Positions 17,395 through 27,138 of a stretch of 64,000 bases of DNA are shown here, piece after piece. The translations under genes were made by a program, and so were the position numbers. Origin of the DNA: Azospirillum oleiclasticum (GTDB lineage: Bacteria; Pseudomonadota; Alphaproteobacteria; Azospirillales; Azospirillaceae). The stretch lies in contig NZ_JABFFR010000007.1 in the NCBI RefSeq assembly GCF_013423485.1, positions 310,001 to 374,000 on the forward strand, in the 5' to 3' direction. The notes below the pieces were generated by a model, which was not told where the DNA came from, searched no databases, and saw only the letters and a program-made list of their open reading frames with translations. Each line of letters begins with the position of its first letter. Within the stretch, counting starts at the first letter, position 1.

Positions 17395-18227
17395 CCGCCC
17401 CGCGGCGTCCTCTGCCGGTCAGCCTGATCCTTGGCGCGGCACTCACCGGACTGGTGCTGGCGGTGGCGCTGCTGTCGCTGCTGTGGACGCCCTTTCCGGC
17501 GGAGCAGGTGCGCGTGATCGCCCGGCTGCGTCCGCCGGGGCCGGTGAACTGGCTGGGCACCGACCATTTCGGTCGCGACGTGCTGTCGATGATCATGGTC
17601 GGCGCCCGCAACTCGCTCGCCGTCGGGGCGGCGGCGGTCGGGATCGGGCTGGCGCTTGGCGTGCCGTTGGGTCTGCTGGCCGCCGCCGTCGGCCGTTGGG
17701 GGGACGAGGCTGTCGGGCGCTTCGCCGATCTGGTCTTCGCCTTTCCCGCCGTGCTGACGGCGATCCTGCTGACCGCGCTGGCCGGCCCGGGCGCCGTCAA
17801 TGCCATCGTGGCGCTCGGCGTCTTCAACATCGCGGTGCTGGCGCGGGTGACGCGCGGCGCCGCGCGGCAGGTCTGGCGGCGGGAGTTCGTGCGCGCCGCC
17901 CTGGCGCTCGGCCGCGACCCGGCGTCGGTGACGCTGGTGCATGTGCTGCCCAACGTGGCGGGGGTGGTGGCGGTGCAGGCCACCGTGCTCTACGCCGTCG
18001 CCATCCTGAACGAGGCGGCGCTCAGCTACCTCGGCCTCGGCATCCAGCCGCCCTCGCCCTCCTGGGGCAAGATGCTGAACGACGCCCAGACCTTCCTGTT
18101 CACCGCACCGCTCCAGGCGGTGTTTCCCGGTGCGGCGGTGGCGGTCAGCGTGCTGGGGCTGAACCTGCTGGGCGACGGCCTGCGCGACCTGCTCGACCCC
18201 CGCCACCGCACCGGGCCGCTGGGGTGA
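17391..18227 (+). CDS. ABC transporter permease, DppC type
   Basis: This 278-residue permease is of the DppC/OppC type and partners the DppB-like protein. It shows the DppC hallmark WLGTDHFGRDVLSMIMVGARNSL after the first helix, and the docking loop RREFVRAALALGRDPASVTL. Five further helices follow. The final stretch holds AALSYLGLGIQPPSPSWGKM, usual for this family. ATG 17391 overlaps the stop of the previous gene. It is the last gene of the importer; the next gene converges from the other strand. Confidence 0.93.
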   Translation: MTAPRRPLPVSLILGAALTGLVLAVALLSLLWTPFPAEQVRVIARLRPPGPVNWLGTDHFGRDVLSMIMVGARNSLAVGAAAVGIGLALGVPLGLLAAAVGRWGDEAVGRFADLVFAFPAVLTAILLTALAGPGAVNAIVALGVFNIAVLARVTRGAARQVWRREFVRAALALGRDPASVTLVHVLPNVAGVVAVQATVLYAVAILNEAALSYLGLGIQPPSPSWGKMLNDAQTFLFTAPLQAVFPGAAVAVSVLGLNLLGDGLRDLLDPRHRTGPLG

Positions 18228-18231
18228 GTGA

Positions 18232-18720
18232 TCACCCCTTGCGGTGGAGTTGCGCCACCGGCTGGGAGAATTGTGGTTCCACGTCCCAGGGGAAGTAGAT
18301 CCAGGTGTCCTGGCTGACTTCGGTGATGAAGGTGTCCACCAGTGGCCGGCCGGCGGGCTTGGCGTAGATGGTAGCAAAATGCGCCTTGGGCAGCATCTTG
18401 CGCACGATCATCGCGGTCTTGCCGGTGTCGACCAGATCGTCGATCAGCAGCCAGCCGTCGCCGTCACCCTCGACCCCCTTCAGCACCACCGATTCGCGGA
18501 CGTTCTGGTGGTCGTAGGTGGAAACGCAGACCGTGTCGATCAACCGGATCTCCAGCTCGCGCGCGATGATGGCGGCGGGAACCAGGCCGCCGCGGGTGAT
18601 CGCCACGATCCCCTTCCACGGCCCCTTGTCGATCAGGCGCCAGGTCAGCGCCTTGGCGTTGCGGTGAAGCTCCTCCCACGACACGGGAAAGGCGCGGTTG
18701 AAGGGGGTGGATTCGGCCAC
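18232..18720 (-). CDS. gpt: xanthine(-guanine) phosphoribosyltransferase
   Basis: This enzyme salvages xanthine, guanine and hypoxanthine with PRPP to the nucleotides. It is close to E. coli Gpt in length (about 162 versus 152 residues) and pattern: [29 protein letters not shown], the PRPP-binding loop [13 protein letters not shown], and [23 protein letters not shown] chose GTG 18720 because GGAG stands about eight bases upstream. GTG 18729 is a close alternative. The frame reaching 18876 runs over the promoter and lacks family similarity. Confidence 0.92.
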   Translation of the reverse strand: MAESTPFNRAFPVSWEELHRNAKALTWRLIDKGPWKGIVAITRGGLVPAAIIARELEIRLIDTVCVSTYDHQNVRESVVLKGVEGDGDGWLLIDDLVDTGKTAMIVRKMLPKAHFATIYAKPAGRPLVDTFITEVSQDTWIYFPWDVEPQFSQPVAQLHRKG

Positions 18721-18895
18721 GGTCGACACTCCGGACGGCGACGGGAACGTTGCGTGGCGCCGCTTATAGCCCAGCGCCGGCGGGCCGTCCACGGCGGTGC
18801 GATTCGATGAAAAAAACCTCTTGCGTCCCCATCGGTCATCGAGTAGATTCTCGACCTCACCGGCGGTACCGGTCACGGTCCCCGGCGAAAAGGAT

Positions 18896-18972
18896 GCGCC
18901 CGTAGCTCAACTGGATAGAGCATCAGACTACGGATCTGAGGGTTAGGAGTTCGAATCTTCTCGGGCGCGCCA
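18896..18972 (+). tRNA. tRNA-Arg (anticodon ACG)
   Basis: A complete cloverleaf can be drawn: acceptor GCGCCCG/CGGGCGC, D arm GCTC...GAGC, anticodon stem TCAGA/TCTGA with loop CTACGGA, T arm with GTTCGAATC, discriminator G and an encoded CCA. The anticodon ACG reads CGN arginine codons after A34 is deaminated to inosine. It stands alone and is followed by a terminator hairpin. Confidence 0.96.
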
Positions 18973-18998
18973 CTCTTCTTCCGCTGAACAGCGATACG

Positions 18999-19030
18999 AA
19001 AGCCCGGCCATTGGCCGGGCTTTCGTGTTT
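18999..19030 (+). terminator. terminator hairpin after tRNA-Arg
   Basis: An 11-bp perfect stem (18999-19009 with 19013-19023) with a 3-base loop starts with A and ends with T residues, then continues in a T-rich tract. It lies between the tRNA and the 3' end of katG, and could stop transcription in both directions. Confidence 0.8.
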
Positions 19031-19094
19031 TCAGGGTTTGGTGAAGCGGCACCGTGCCGGAAGAACATCGGTCCCTCCGGCACGGCGCCGTCCG

Positions 19095-21399
<2,305 letters not shown>

Positions 21400-21492
21400 G
21401 ATCGATGCGCGAGCGGGCGGCGAGACGCCGCGCCGTCCATGGCTGCGGGCAGGGGGCGAACGCCGGTGCGGCGCCCGACCCCCTTCACCGCA

Positions 21493-21939
21493 TCACTTGT
21501 AGTAGCCGACGGCGCAGACCTGGTCGCCGATCTTGGTGACGTAGCTGATCTTCTGCACCGGATCGGCGCTGCCGGGGCGCGGCCACATGTAGCTGACCTC
21601 GCTGATGGCGCCTTCCTTCGCGGCGGCGTAGATGTCCAGCCCCAGCGGCTTGCCGGTCTTGTCCTGAAGATCGCGCAGGCTCTTGCCGGTCAGGGTGGGG
21701 TGGGCGGTGAACAGACCGTCCGGCCCGCCGCAGAAGGGATAGAGGTCGCGGTCCTTGAAGCCGCCTTCCCCCTTGGCGAAGGCGGCCAGCGCCCCGGCCT
21801 TGTCCGCCTTCACGGCGGTGACGGCCTTTTCCAGCATGGCCTTGGCTTCGGCGGCGGAGCCGAACTGTGCCTGGGCGAAGGCGGTACCGGCGGCGAGCAT
21901 CATCGACAGGCCGGCAGCGGCGGCGGCAAAACGTTTCAT
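21493..21939 (-). CDS. secreted single-Cache-like domain protein
   Basis: This 148-residue protein has a Sec signal peptide (KRFAAAAAGLSMMLAAGTAFAQ, cleavage after about residue 23) and a mature domain like small periplasmic Cache proteins, with DLYPFCGGPDGLFTAHPTLTGKSLRDLQDKTG in its middle and VSYMWPRPGSADPVQKISYV near the end. Such domains bind small ligands outside the membrane, and free-standing forms may deliver ligands to receptors. ATG 21939 has GGAGGACGC before it; the longer frame to 22068 would bury the signal peptide. Two Cys may form a disulfide. Confidence 0.82.
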   Translation of the reverse strand: MKRFAAAAAGLSMMLAAGTAFAQAQFGSAAEAKAMLEKAVTAVKADKAGALAAFAKGEGGFKDRDLYPFCGGPDGLFTAHPTLTGKSLRDLQDKTGKPLGLDIYAAAKEGAISEVSYMWPRPGSADPVQKISYVTKIGDQVCAVGYYK

Positions 21940-22122
21940 GCGTCCTCCATCCTTATCGTTGGTGTCTTTGTCGTTGGATCCGGCCGCGTCGTCGGTGGGC
22001 GACGGTACCGGCGGGGACGCATAGTGTAGCAGCGGCAGTGGTAGCGGAACATCCGTCGTCACAACCATCCTGCGGCATCCGGTAGCAGGGCGGGGCGTAG
22101 CGCGATCCAGGGTGTTGCCAGT

Positions 22123-22344
22123 TCAGGATGGCTCCGAAATGGGGGCGTGCCGACGGCGGGGGCGGACCCAGGGCGTGGTGACGCCCGCCTGCTCGGCGCA
22201 CGCGTAGTGCCAGATGCGGCCCTGCGGGTCGCCGGCCCAATGGGGCTCGCCGATCCGCAGCATCCGTCCGCAGCGGCAGCAGGTCGGCCGCGGGTTGCGC
22301 AGATGTGCCCGTCCTGGCCGGTCCACAGGCGGCTGGGTGTTCAT
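22123..22344 (-). CDS. small zinc-ribbon-like hypothetical protein
   Basis: I do not recognise this 73-residue protein. Residues 22-25 hold CCRCG, followed about 20 residues later by WHYACAE, a spacing that could bind one zinc ion through Cys and His. It is basic, without a signal peptide. It lies alone in a weakly coding stretch, and its upstream region has no clear ribosome site, so confidence is moderate. It could be a real small metal-binding protein or a chance open frame. Confidence 0.5.
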   Translation of the reverse strand: MNTQPPVDRPGRAHLRNPRPTCCRCGRMLRIGEPHWAGDPQGRIWHYACAEQAGVTTPWVRPRRRHAPISEPS

Positions 22345-22658
22345 CGGCTGTTGCCCCTATTCGCGTTCTTCTATGTCAATGGAGCAACATTGCCGATCCC
22401 GCGCTGCGGAACCAACGTCACGTCGGGTGTAACTCGGCCATTCGTCTATGCCGTAGGGCTATGCCACCCGATGCGGATCATCCGGTTTTCGGTGCGAAGA
22501 TCCGCTGAAAATCAACGGCTTGCCGGGTTCTGGAAAACGGTACGACTCTCTGTGGGACAAATTTCGGACAAGGTATCCGGGTGCCGCGACGGCGCCACGG
22601 AAATGTTGCGGACGCGAAGTCCCGCGGCCGTCTCCGGCCGCGGGGCGGTTCGCGGATG
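22345..22658. other. non-coding gap between the zinc-ribbon-like gene and DUF892 gene
   Basis: These 314 bases hold no frame I can support on either strand. Base composition is lower in GC than the genes around it, with a patch near 22352-22400. I see no hairpin with a T run and no recognised binding site. Confidence 0.5.
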
Positions 22659-23183
22659 TCAGCGTTTGGCTTCGCTCGCCGACATGGTCTCGCGCCGGGT
22701 CAGGTAGGTCTGGGTCACCTGCGGGATGCGCTGCTCCAGCCAGCCGGCCATCTCCAGCTCCTCATCCAGGCTTTGCTTCAGGATACGGGCGATCTCGGGC
22801 TTGCCGGCCGATTCGGCCGCGGCGATCAGCGCGCGGTAGTTGGCGATCTCGAAATGCTCGAAGGCGTAATTGAAGACGCTCGCCTTCACGATCTCGTCGG
22901 GCGCCACCACGCCGGACAGGGACTGGGCGTTGCCGATCAGCATCTGGATGCCGGTCTTGATCGAGGACGGTTGGGTGCCGAGCTGCGCCAAACAATCCTT
23001 CAACCGGTCCGCCTGCCGTTTCGACACCTCCACATGCTCCTTCGCCTTGGCGAGAAGCTCGGGGTAGTTCTCGATGCGGCCGACCTGGCGCTCCAGCATC
23101 TCAACCGCCTGGCTCTCCATCGCGTAGGCGTCGCGCAGCCAGTCCTTCAACACTTCGGTCTTGTCGGTCACCGTCAGCTCCAT
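22659..23183 (-). CDS. ferritin-like DUF892 (YciE/YciF) protein
   Basis: This 174-residue protein fits the DUF892 family of four-helix ferritin-like bundles, whose iron-ligand Glu and His residues lie on repeated helices (DAYAMESQAVEMLERQ near residue 18, EHVEVSKRQADRLKDCL near 49, NYAFEHFEIANYRALIAAA near 110 and DEELEMAGWLEQ near 146). Family members are linked to osmotic or oxidative stress. ATG 23183 starts the first helix region; the longer frame to 23399 crosses the promoter of the divergent gene. No cysteine cluster or signal peptide is present. Confidence 0.85.
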   Translation of the reverse strand: MELTVTDKTEVLKDWLRDAYAMESQAVEMLERQVGRIENYPELLAKAKEHVEVSKRQADRLKDCLAQLGTQPSSIKTGIQMLIGNAQSLSGVVAPDEIVKASVFNYAFEHFEIANYRALIAAAESAGKPEIARILKQSLDEELEMAGWLEQRIPQVTQTYLTRRETMSASEAKR

Positions 23184-23337
23184 GATTGAATCGGTTGTAC
23201 CCTCCTTCAACAGGGAAAGCGGCCGTTGGTCGCGTGGCGTCTCCCAAGGGGCCACCCCCGCCGCATGCCGGAACCACGCCGCGGGACCGCCCGTTGCTTG
23301 GTGACGCTGGGTGCACCCACGGGTGGGGAGGACTGAC

Positions 23338-23796
23338 ATGGCCGACAGGGAACTGGACAAGACCACGATCGTCGATACGTTGAACGACCTCATCCACACC
23401 GTGGAGGACAGCCACGAGGGGTACCGTCACGCCGCCGGCCGTGCGGAGAGCGACGACCTGAAGGCGCTGTTCAACGATTTGGCTGCCCAGCGCGGGGCCA
23501 TCGTCCGCGAGCTTCAGCGGTCGGTCGCGGAGGTCGGCGGGGCGCCGGACATCGGCGGCACGGTGATCGGCGGCGCCCACCGCATGCTGCTGGGTGTGCG
23601 CGAGGCGGTCCTGGGCAACGACCGCGCCACCCTGCTGGCCGAGGTGCAGCGCGCCGAGAGCGAATGCGTGCGCCTCTACGAGGAGGCGCTGGCGAAGGAG
23701 CTGCCGCCGGCAATCGCCGACGGCGTGTCCGAACAACTCGCCCGCATCCGCGCCGACCTCGACCGGATGGCGGCGCTGCGCGAAACCATCGCGTAA
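23338..23796 (+). CDS. PA2169-type four-helix-bundle protein (DUF2383)
   Basis: This 152-residue protein matches the PA2169/DUF2383 group, a ferritin-like four-helix bundle without a known enzyme activity. The conserved start is TTIVDTLNDLIHTVEDSHEGYRHAA, followed by DLKALFNDLAAQRGAIVRELQRSV and a C-terminal helix with YEEALAKELPPAIADGV. ATG 23338 is preceded by GGGGAGG. It is divergent from the DUF892 gene, with 154 bp between the starts. Two helical-bundle proteins side by side suggest a shared stress response, but this is inference. Confidence 0.85.
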   Translation: MADRELDKTTIVDTLNDLIHTVEDSHEGYRHAAGRAESDDLKALFNDLAAQRGAIVRELQRSVAEVGGAPDIGGTVIGGAHRMLLGVREAVLGNDRATLLAEVQRAESECVRLYEEALAKELPPAIADGVSEQLARIRADLDRMAALRETIA

Positions 23797-23805
23797 GGCG
23801 CGCCG

Positions 23806-26730
23806 TTACGCCGCTCCGGCCATCAGCTTGCGCAGGTCCGACGGGAAGACCGGCTTGTGCAGGATGCGGAAGCCGCCTTTCTGCGCCTCCTTCAGGCGTT
23901 CGGGCGTGGTGTCGCCGGTCAGGATGACGCCAGGCACGTCCTTGCCGAGCAGCCCCTGGATCGCCACCAGCGCTTCCGGCCCGGTCTCCCCGCCTTTGAG
24001 CTGGTAGTCGGCCAGCACGATCTGCGGGCGCCGGCCATCGATGCGCAGCCGGTCCAGCGCCTGCTCGCGCGACCGGGCGGTCAGCACGTCGTAGCCCCAG
24101 CCCTCCAGCATCGCCTTCAGCCCCAGCAGGATGATCGCCTCGTCGTCGATCACCAGCACGACGCCGCGCGCCTGCCCGTCGTTGGCGGGGACGCGGGGGC
24201 GCGGCATCACCGGTGCCGGGATCCCCGGCAGCTCGATGGCGAAGACCGAGCCGCGCCCGACCGCCGAGCGCACGGTCACCCGGTGGCGCAGCAGGCGGGA
24301 CAAGCGCTTCACGATGGCGAGGCCGAGGCCGAGGCCGCGGTCGCGCCCGCTGTCGTCGAGTTGGGTGAACTCCTCGAAGATCTCGTCCAGCCGGTTGGCC
24401 GGGATGCCGATGCCGGTGTCCCACACCTCCAGCCGGAGCTGGCCGCGGCGGCGGCGGGCGCCGATCAGGATGCGGCCCTCGCGGGTGTAGCGGAGCGCGT
24501 TCTCGATCAGGTTGCGCAGGATGCGGTCGAGCAGGGCCGGATCGGTCAGCACCCAGGCGCTGCACGGCATGACCGACAGCTCCAGCCCGCGTTCCAGCGC
24601 CCGTGGCTTGTACTCCGCCGCCAGCCGCCCCAGCACGTCGGCCAGCTTGACCGGCCCCGGCGCCGCCACGATGCGCCCCGATTCCAGGCGCGACATGTCG
24701 AGAAGCCCGTCGAGCAGCTGCTTCAGGGCGTCCAGCGACTGGTTCATGGTGTCGAGCAGCGGCAGTGCCGCGTGATCGGCCAGCCGGTCGCGCAGCGCCG
24801 CCGCGAACAGGTAGAGTGACTGCACGGGCTGGCGCAGGTCGTGGCTGGCGGCGGCCAGGAACTTGGTCTTGGCGAGGTTGGCACGCTCCGCCTCCTCCCG
24901 CGCGGCGCGGATCGTATCCTCGCCGCGGCGGCGTTCGGTGACGTCGATGGTGGCGCAGACCACGCCGATGATCCGCCCCTCGCGGTCGAGCTGCGGGTCG
25001 ACGATCAGGTCGAACCAGTGGTCGGTGCCGTTCCAGGGAATCAGCACCTCCTCCTGCGCGGCCTCGCCGGTCTCGATCACGCGCCGCTTGATGCTGGTCA
25101 GCCGTTCGACGGTCTCGGGAAGCTTGGCGAAGAACTCGGCGTCGGTGCGGCCGACGAGCTCGTCCGGCTGGATGCCCAGCACCGGATCATGGGCCCAGGT
25201 GTAGCGCAGGTCGCGGGACTGGTTGAACACCGACACGCCGCTGGTGCGCAGCGCCGTGCGGAAGCGTCCCTCGGCCACGCGCAGCGCATCCTCCGTCCGC
25301 TTGCGCTCGGTCACGTCGATGCCAGACGCGACGATGTTGGCGATGCCTCCGTCCGGGTCGAGCATCGGGGTCAGGGTGAAGTCGAGCACGACCGCCCGTC
25401 CATCCACCGACGTCGGCAGGTCGAAGCGCGAGGTCTGGCCGAAGGCGGCGGCACGGAGCGCCGCGCGCAGCCGAGCCCGCAGGCCCGGCGGCTCCGACCA
25501 GCAGGCGCAGTCCGCGAAGGGGTGGCCCACCAAGCTGGCCGCGTCGCCGCCGGCCACGTCCAGCGCCGCCCGGTTGATCCGCTGCACCACCCCGTCGGGG
25601 GTCAGCACGCCGACGAAGCCGGGCAGCGAATCGAGCACGGCGCGCAGATGGCGCTCGCTGCGGGCCAGCGCCTCGCTGCGGGCCTCCAGCGTCTCCGCCA
25701 TGGCGTCGAAGGCGGCGCCGAGCTGGCCGATCTCCGAATTGGTGTCGGTCAGCCGCGCCCGCGTGGCGGAATTGCCGTCGCGCCAGCTCTGGGCGGAGCG
25801 GATCAGCGTCTCCACCGGCCGGCGGATGAACATCATGCCGCCGACCCACGCCGCCACCAGCGCCGCGGTGATTCCGGCGAGGATGAGGGCCAGGGAGTTG
25901 CGGGTGGCGCGGGCCACGTCGCGCATGGCCGCCTGCCGGTCGATGCCGATGGCCAGGAACAGGCCGGCGCCGTCGCTGGGAATGGGGGCGTGGGCGACGA
26001 TTCGCTCGACCCCGTCCGAATCGATCTGGTCGACGGTGTTGCGCGAGCCGGAGTCCAGCAGGCGCCGCAGGGATGCGGGAAGCGACTCGCCGACCCTCAG
26101 GCCCGCCGCGGGTCCGCCGACCAGCACCGCGCCGTCGGGACCGGCGACGGTCAGACTGGCGTTGGCCGGCAGGCCGCGGCCGGTGAGCGCCCCGGCCAGC
26201 CAGGACAGGCTGACGGCCATCGACACGGCCCCCGTCGGCCGGCCGTCGGCGCCACGCACCGGAACCGCCAGGGGAAGCACCGGCTCGTCGCTTCCCGGCC
26301 AGCGGGTGGCCGTACCGATCACGAATCCGTCGCGCTCCATGGCATCGCGGGCTATGGTGCCGACGTTGCGGCCGACCGCTTCGGGGTCGGCGCTGCACCG
26401 GATCGCCCCGTCGGCACCGATCACCGCCAGCGGCTGCCCGCCGGGCAGGCGCCGCGCCACACGGGACAGGTAGGGCCGGCACTCGCCGGAGTCCGGTGCC
26501 ATCACGGCCGGCGCCTCCGCCACCGTGTCGAGGGTGTGGCGGACGATGTCGAGCACGCGCACCTGCTCACCCTCCACAAGGCGGAGCAGGCGTTCGGCCT
26601 GGGCAGCGATCTCGCGCTGGCGTTCGTCGCGGCGATCGAGGACGCTGAACGCCTGGATCGCGATGGCCGGCAGCACGGCCAGGAACACCAGCAGGAACAG
26701 GCGCGTCAGCAACGTCATCGAACCGGCCAT
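23806..26730 (-). CDS. hybrid sensor histidine kinase with two PAS domains and a receiver
   Basis: This 974-residue hybrid kinase has an N-terminal helix (LLTRLFLLVFLAVLPAIAI), a periplasmic sensor domain to about residue 275, a second helix (LALILAGITAALVAAWVGG), a HAMP-like linker, two PAS domains (AVLDSLPGFVGVLTPDGVV and FRTALRTSGVSVFNQSRD), a HisKA box (AASHDLRQPVQSLY, the phospho-acceptor His), an ATPase domain (VWDTGIGIP, GLGLGLAIVKRL) and a C-terminal receiver (VLVIDDEAIILLGL, LADYQLKGG). The HDLRQPVQSL box is typical of the FixL-like PAS kinases. M1 or M5 could start it. The ligand of the sensor region is unknown. Confidence 0.9.
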   Translation of the reverse strand: MAGSMTLLTRLFLLVFLAVLPAIAIQAFSVLDRRDERQREIAAQAERLLRLVEGEQVRVLDIVRHTLDTVAEAPAVMAPDSGECRPYLSRVARRLPGGQPLAVIGADGAIRCSADPEAVGRNVGTIARDAMERDGFVIGTATRWPGSDEPVLPLAVPVRGADGRPTGAVSMAVSLSWLAGALTGRGLPANASLTVAGPDGAVLVGGPAAGLRVGESLPASLRRLLDSGSRNTVDQIDSDGVERIVAHAPIPSDGAGLFLAIGIDRQAAMRDVARATRNSLALILAGITAALVAAWVGGMMFIRRPVETLIRSAQSWRDGNSATRARLTDTNSEIGQLGAAFDAMAETLEARSEALARSERHLRAVLDSLPGFVGVLTPDGVVQRINRAALDVAGGDAASLVGHPFADCACWSEPPGLRARLRAALRAAAFGQTSRFDLPTSVDGRAVVLDFTLTPMLDPDGGIANIVASGIDVTERKRTEDALRVAEGRFRTALRTSGVSVFNQSRDLRYTWAHDPVLGIQPDELVGRTDAEFFAKLPETVERLTSIKRRVIETGEAAQEEVLIPWNGTDHWFDLIVDPQLDREGRIIGVVCATIDVTERRRGEDTIRAAREEAERANLAKTKFLAAASHDLRQPVQSLYLFAAALRDRLADHAALPLLDTMNQSLDALKQLLDGLLDMSRLESGRIVAAPGPVKLADVLGRLAAEYKPRALERGLELSVMPCSAWVLTDPALLDRILRNLIENALRYTREGRILIGARRRRGQLRLEVWDTGIGIPANRLDEIFEEFTQLDDSGRDRGLGLGLAIVKRLSRLLRHRVTVRSAVGRGSVFAIELPGIPAPVMPRPRVPANDGQARGVVLVIDDEAIILLGLKAMLEGWGYDVLTARSREQALDRLRIDGRRPQIVLADYQLKGGETGPEALVAIQGLLGKDVPGVILTGDTTPERLKEAQKGGFRILHKPVFPSDLRKLMAGAA

Positions 26731-27138
26731 CCGCAGGCTGTGTCGACGGATCGGGCGGGGGATTCCGCCTCAGCCGTCGCCAGCTTTCGTCGTTTATCGC
26801 AACCGTAGTTAAATCACGGTTAATGCGTCCGTTCGGATCATGAAGAACCGATGGATTACTCAGTATTCCCCAAAACAAAAGTGGTAGGTCTTCTCGTGGA
26901 AACCCAGAGAATTTCGTAGATTTCTTCGCAAATCCTGTCACGATTTCGGTAAGGGATGAGGGCGCCGCGTCCACCCCGCTTGCCGGCGACGGCGCGATGG
27001 ACATCCGCGCTCGCCACCGCCGGCCCCTCGACGACCGGAGCCGCGTCACGGAACGACCACGGGCGTGACGGTTGGCATCCCGTTGGAACGCGGGTTAAGG
27101 TCCTTGCCTTCCGACAAGGACCGACGGATCACCCATCG
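26731..27138. other. divergent promoter region, histidine kinase / MscS
   Basis: This 408-bp gap separates two divergently transcribed genes. The first half is AT-richer than the surroundings (around 26795-26930). I see no terminator and no recognised operator. A partial inverted repeat (ACCGTAGTTAAATCACGGT, near 26801) is the only visible structure. Confidence 0.4.

Noticed and set aside
26567-27049. Minus-strand frame that overlaps the kinase start
   Set aside because: The kinase N-terminal helix is clear, while this frame shows no domain and no ribosome site.
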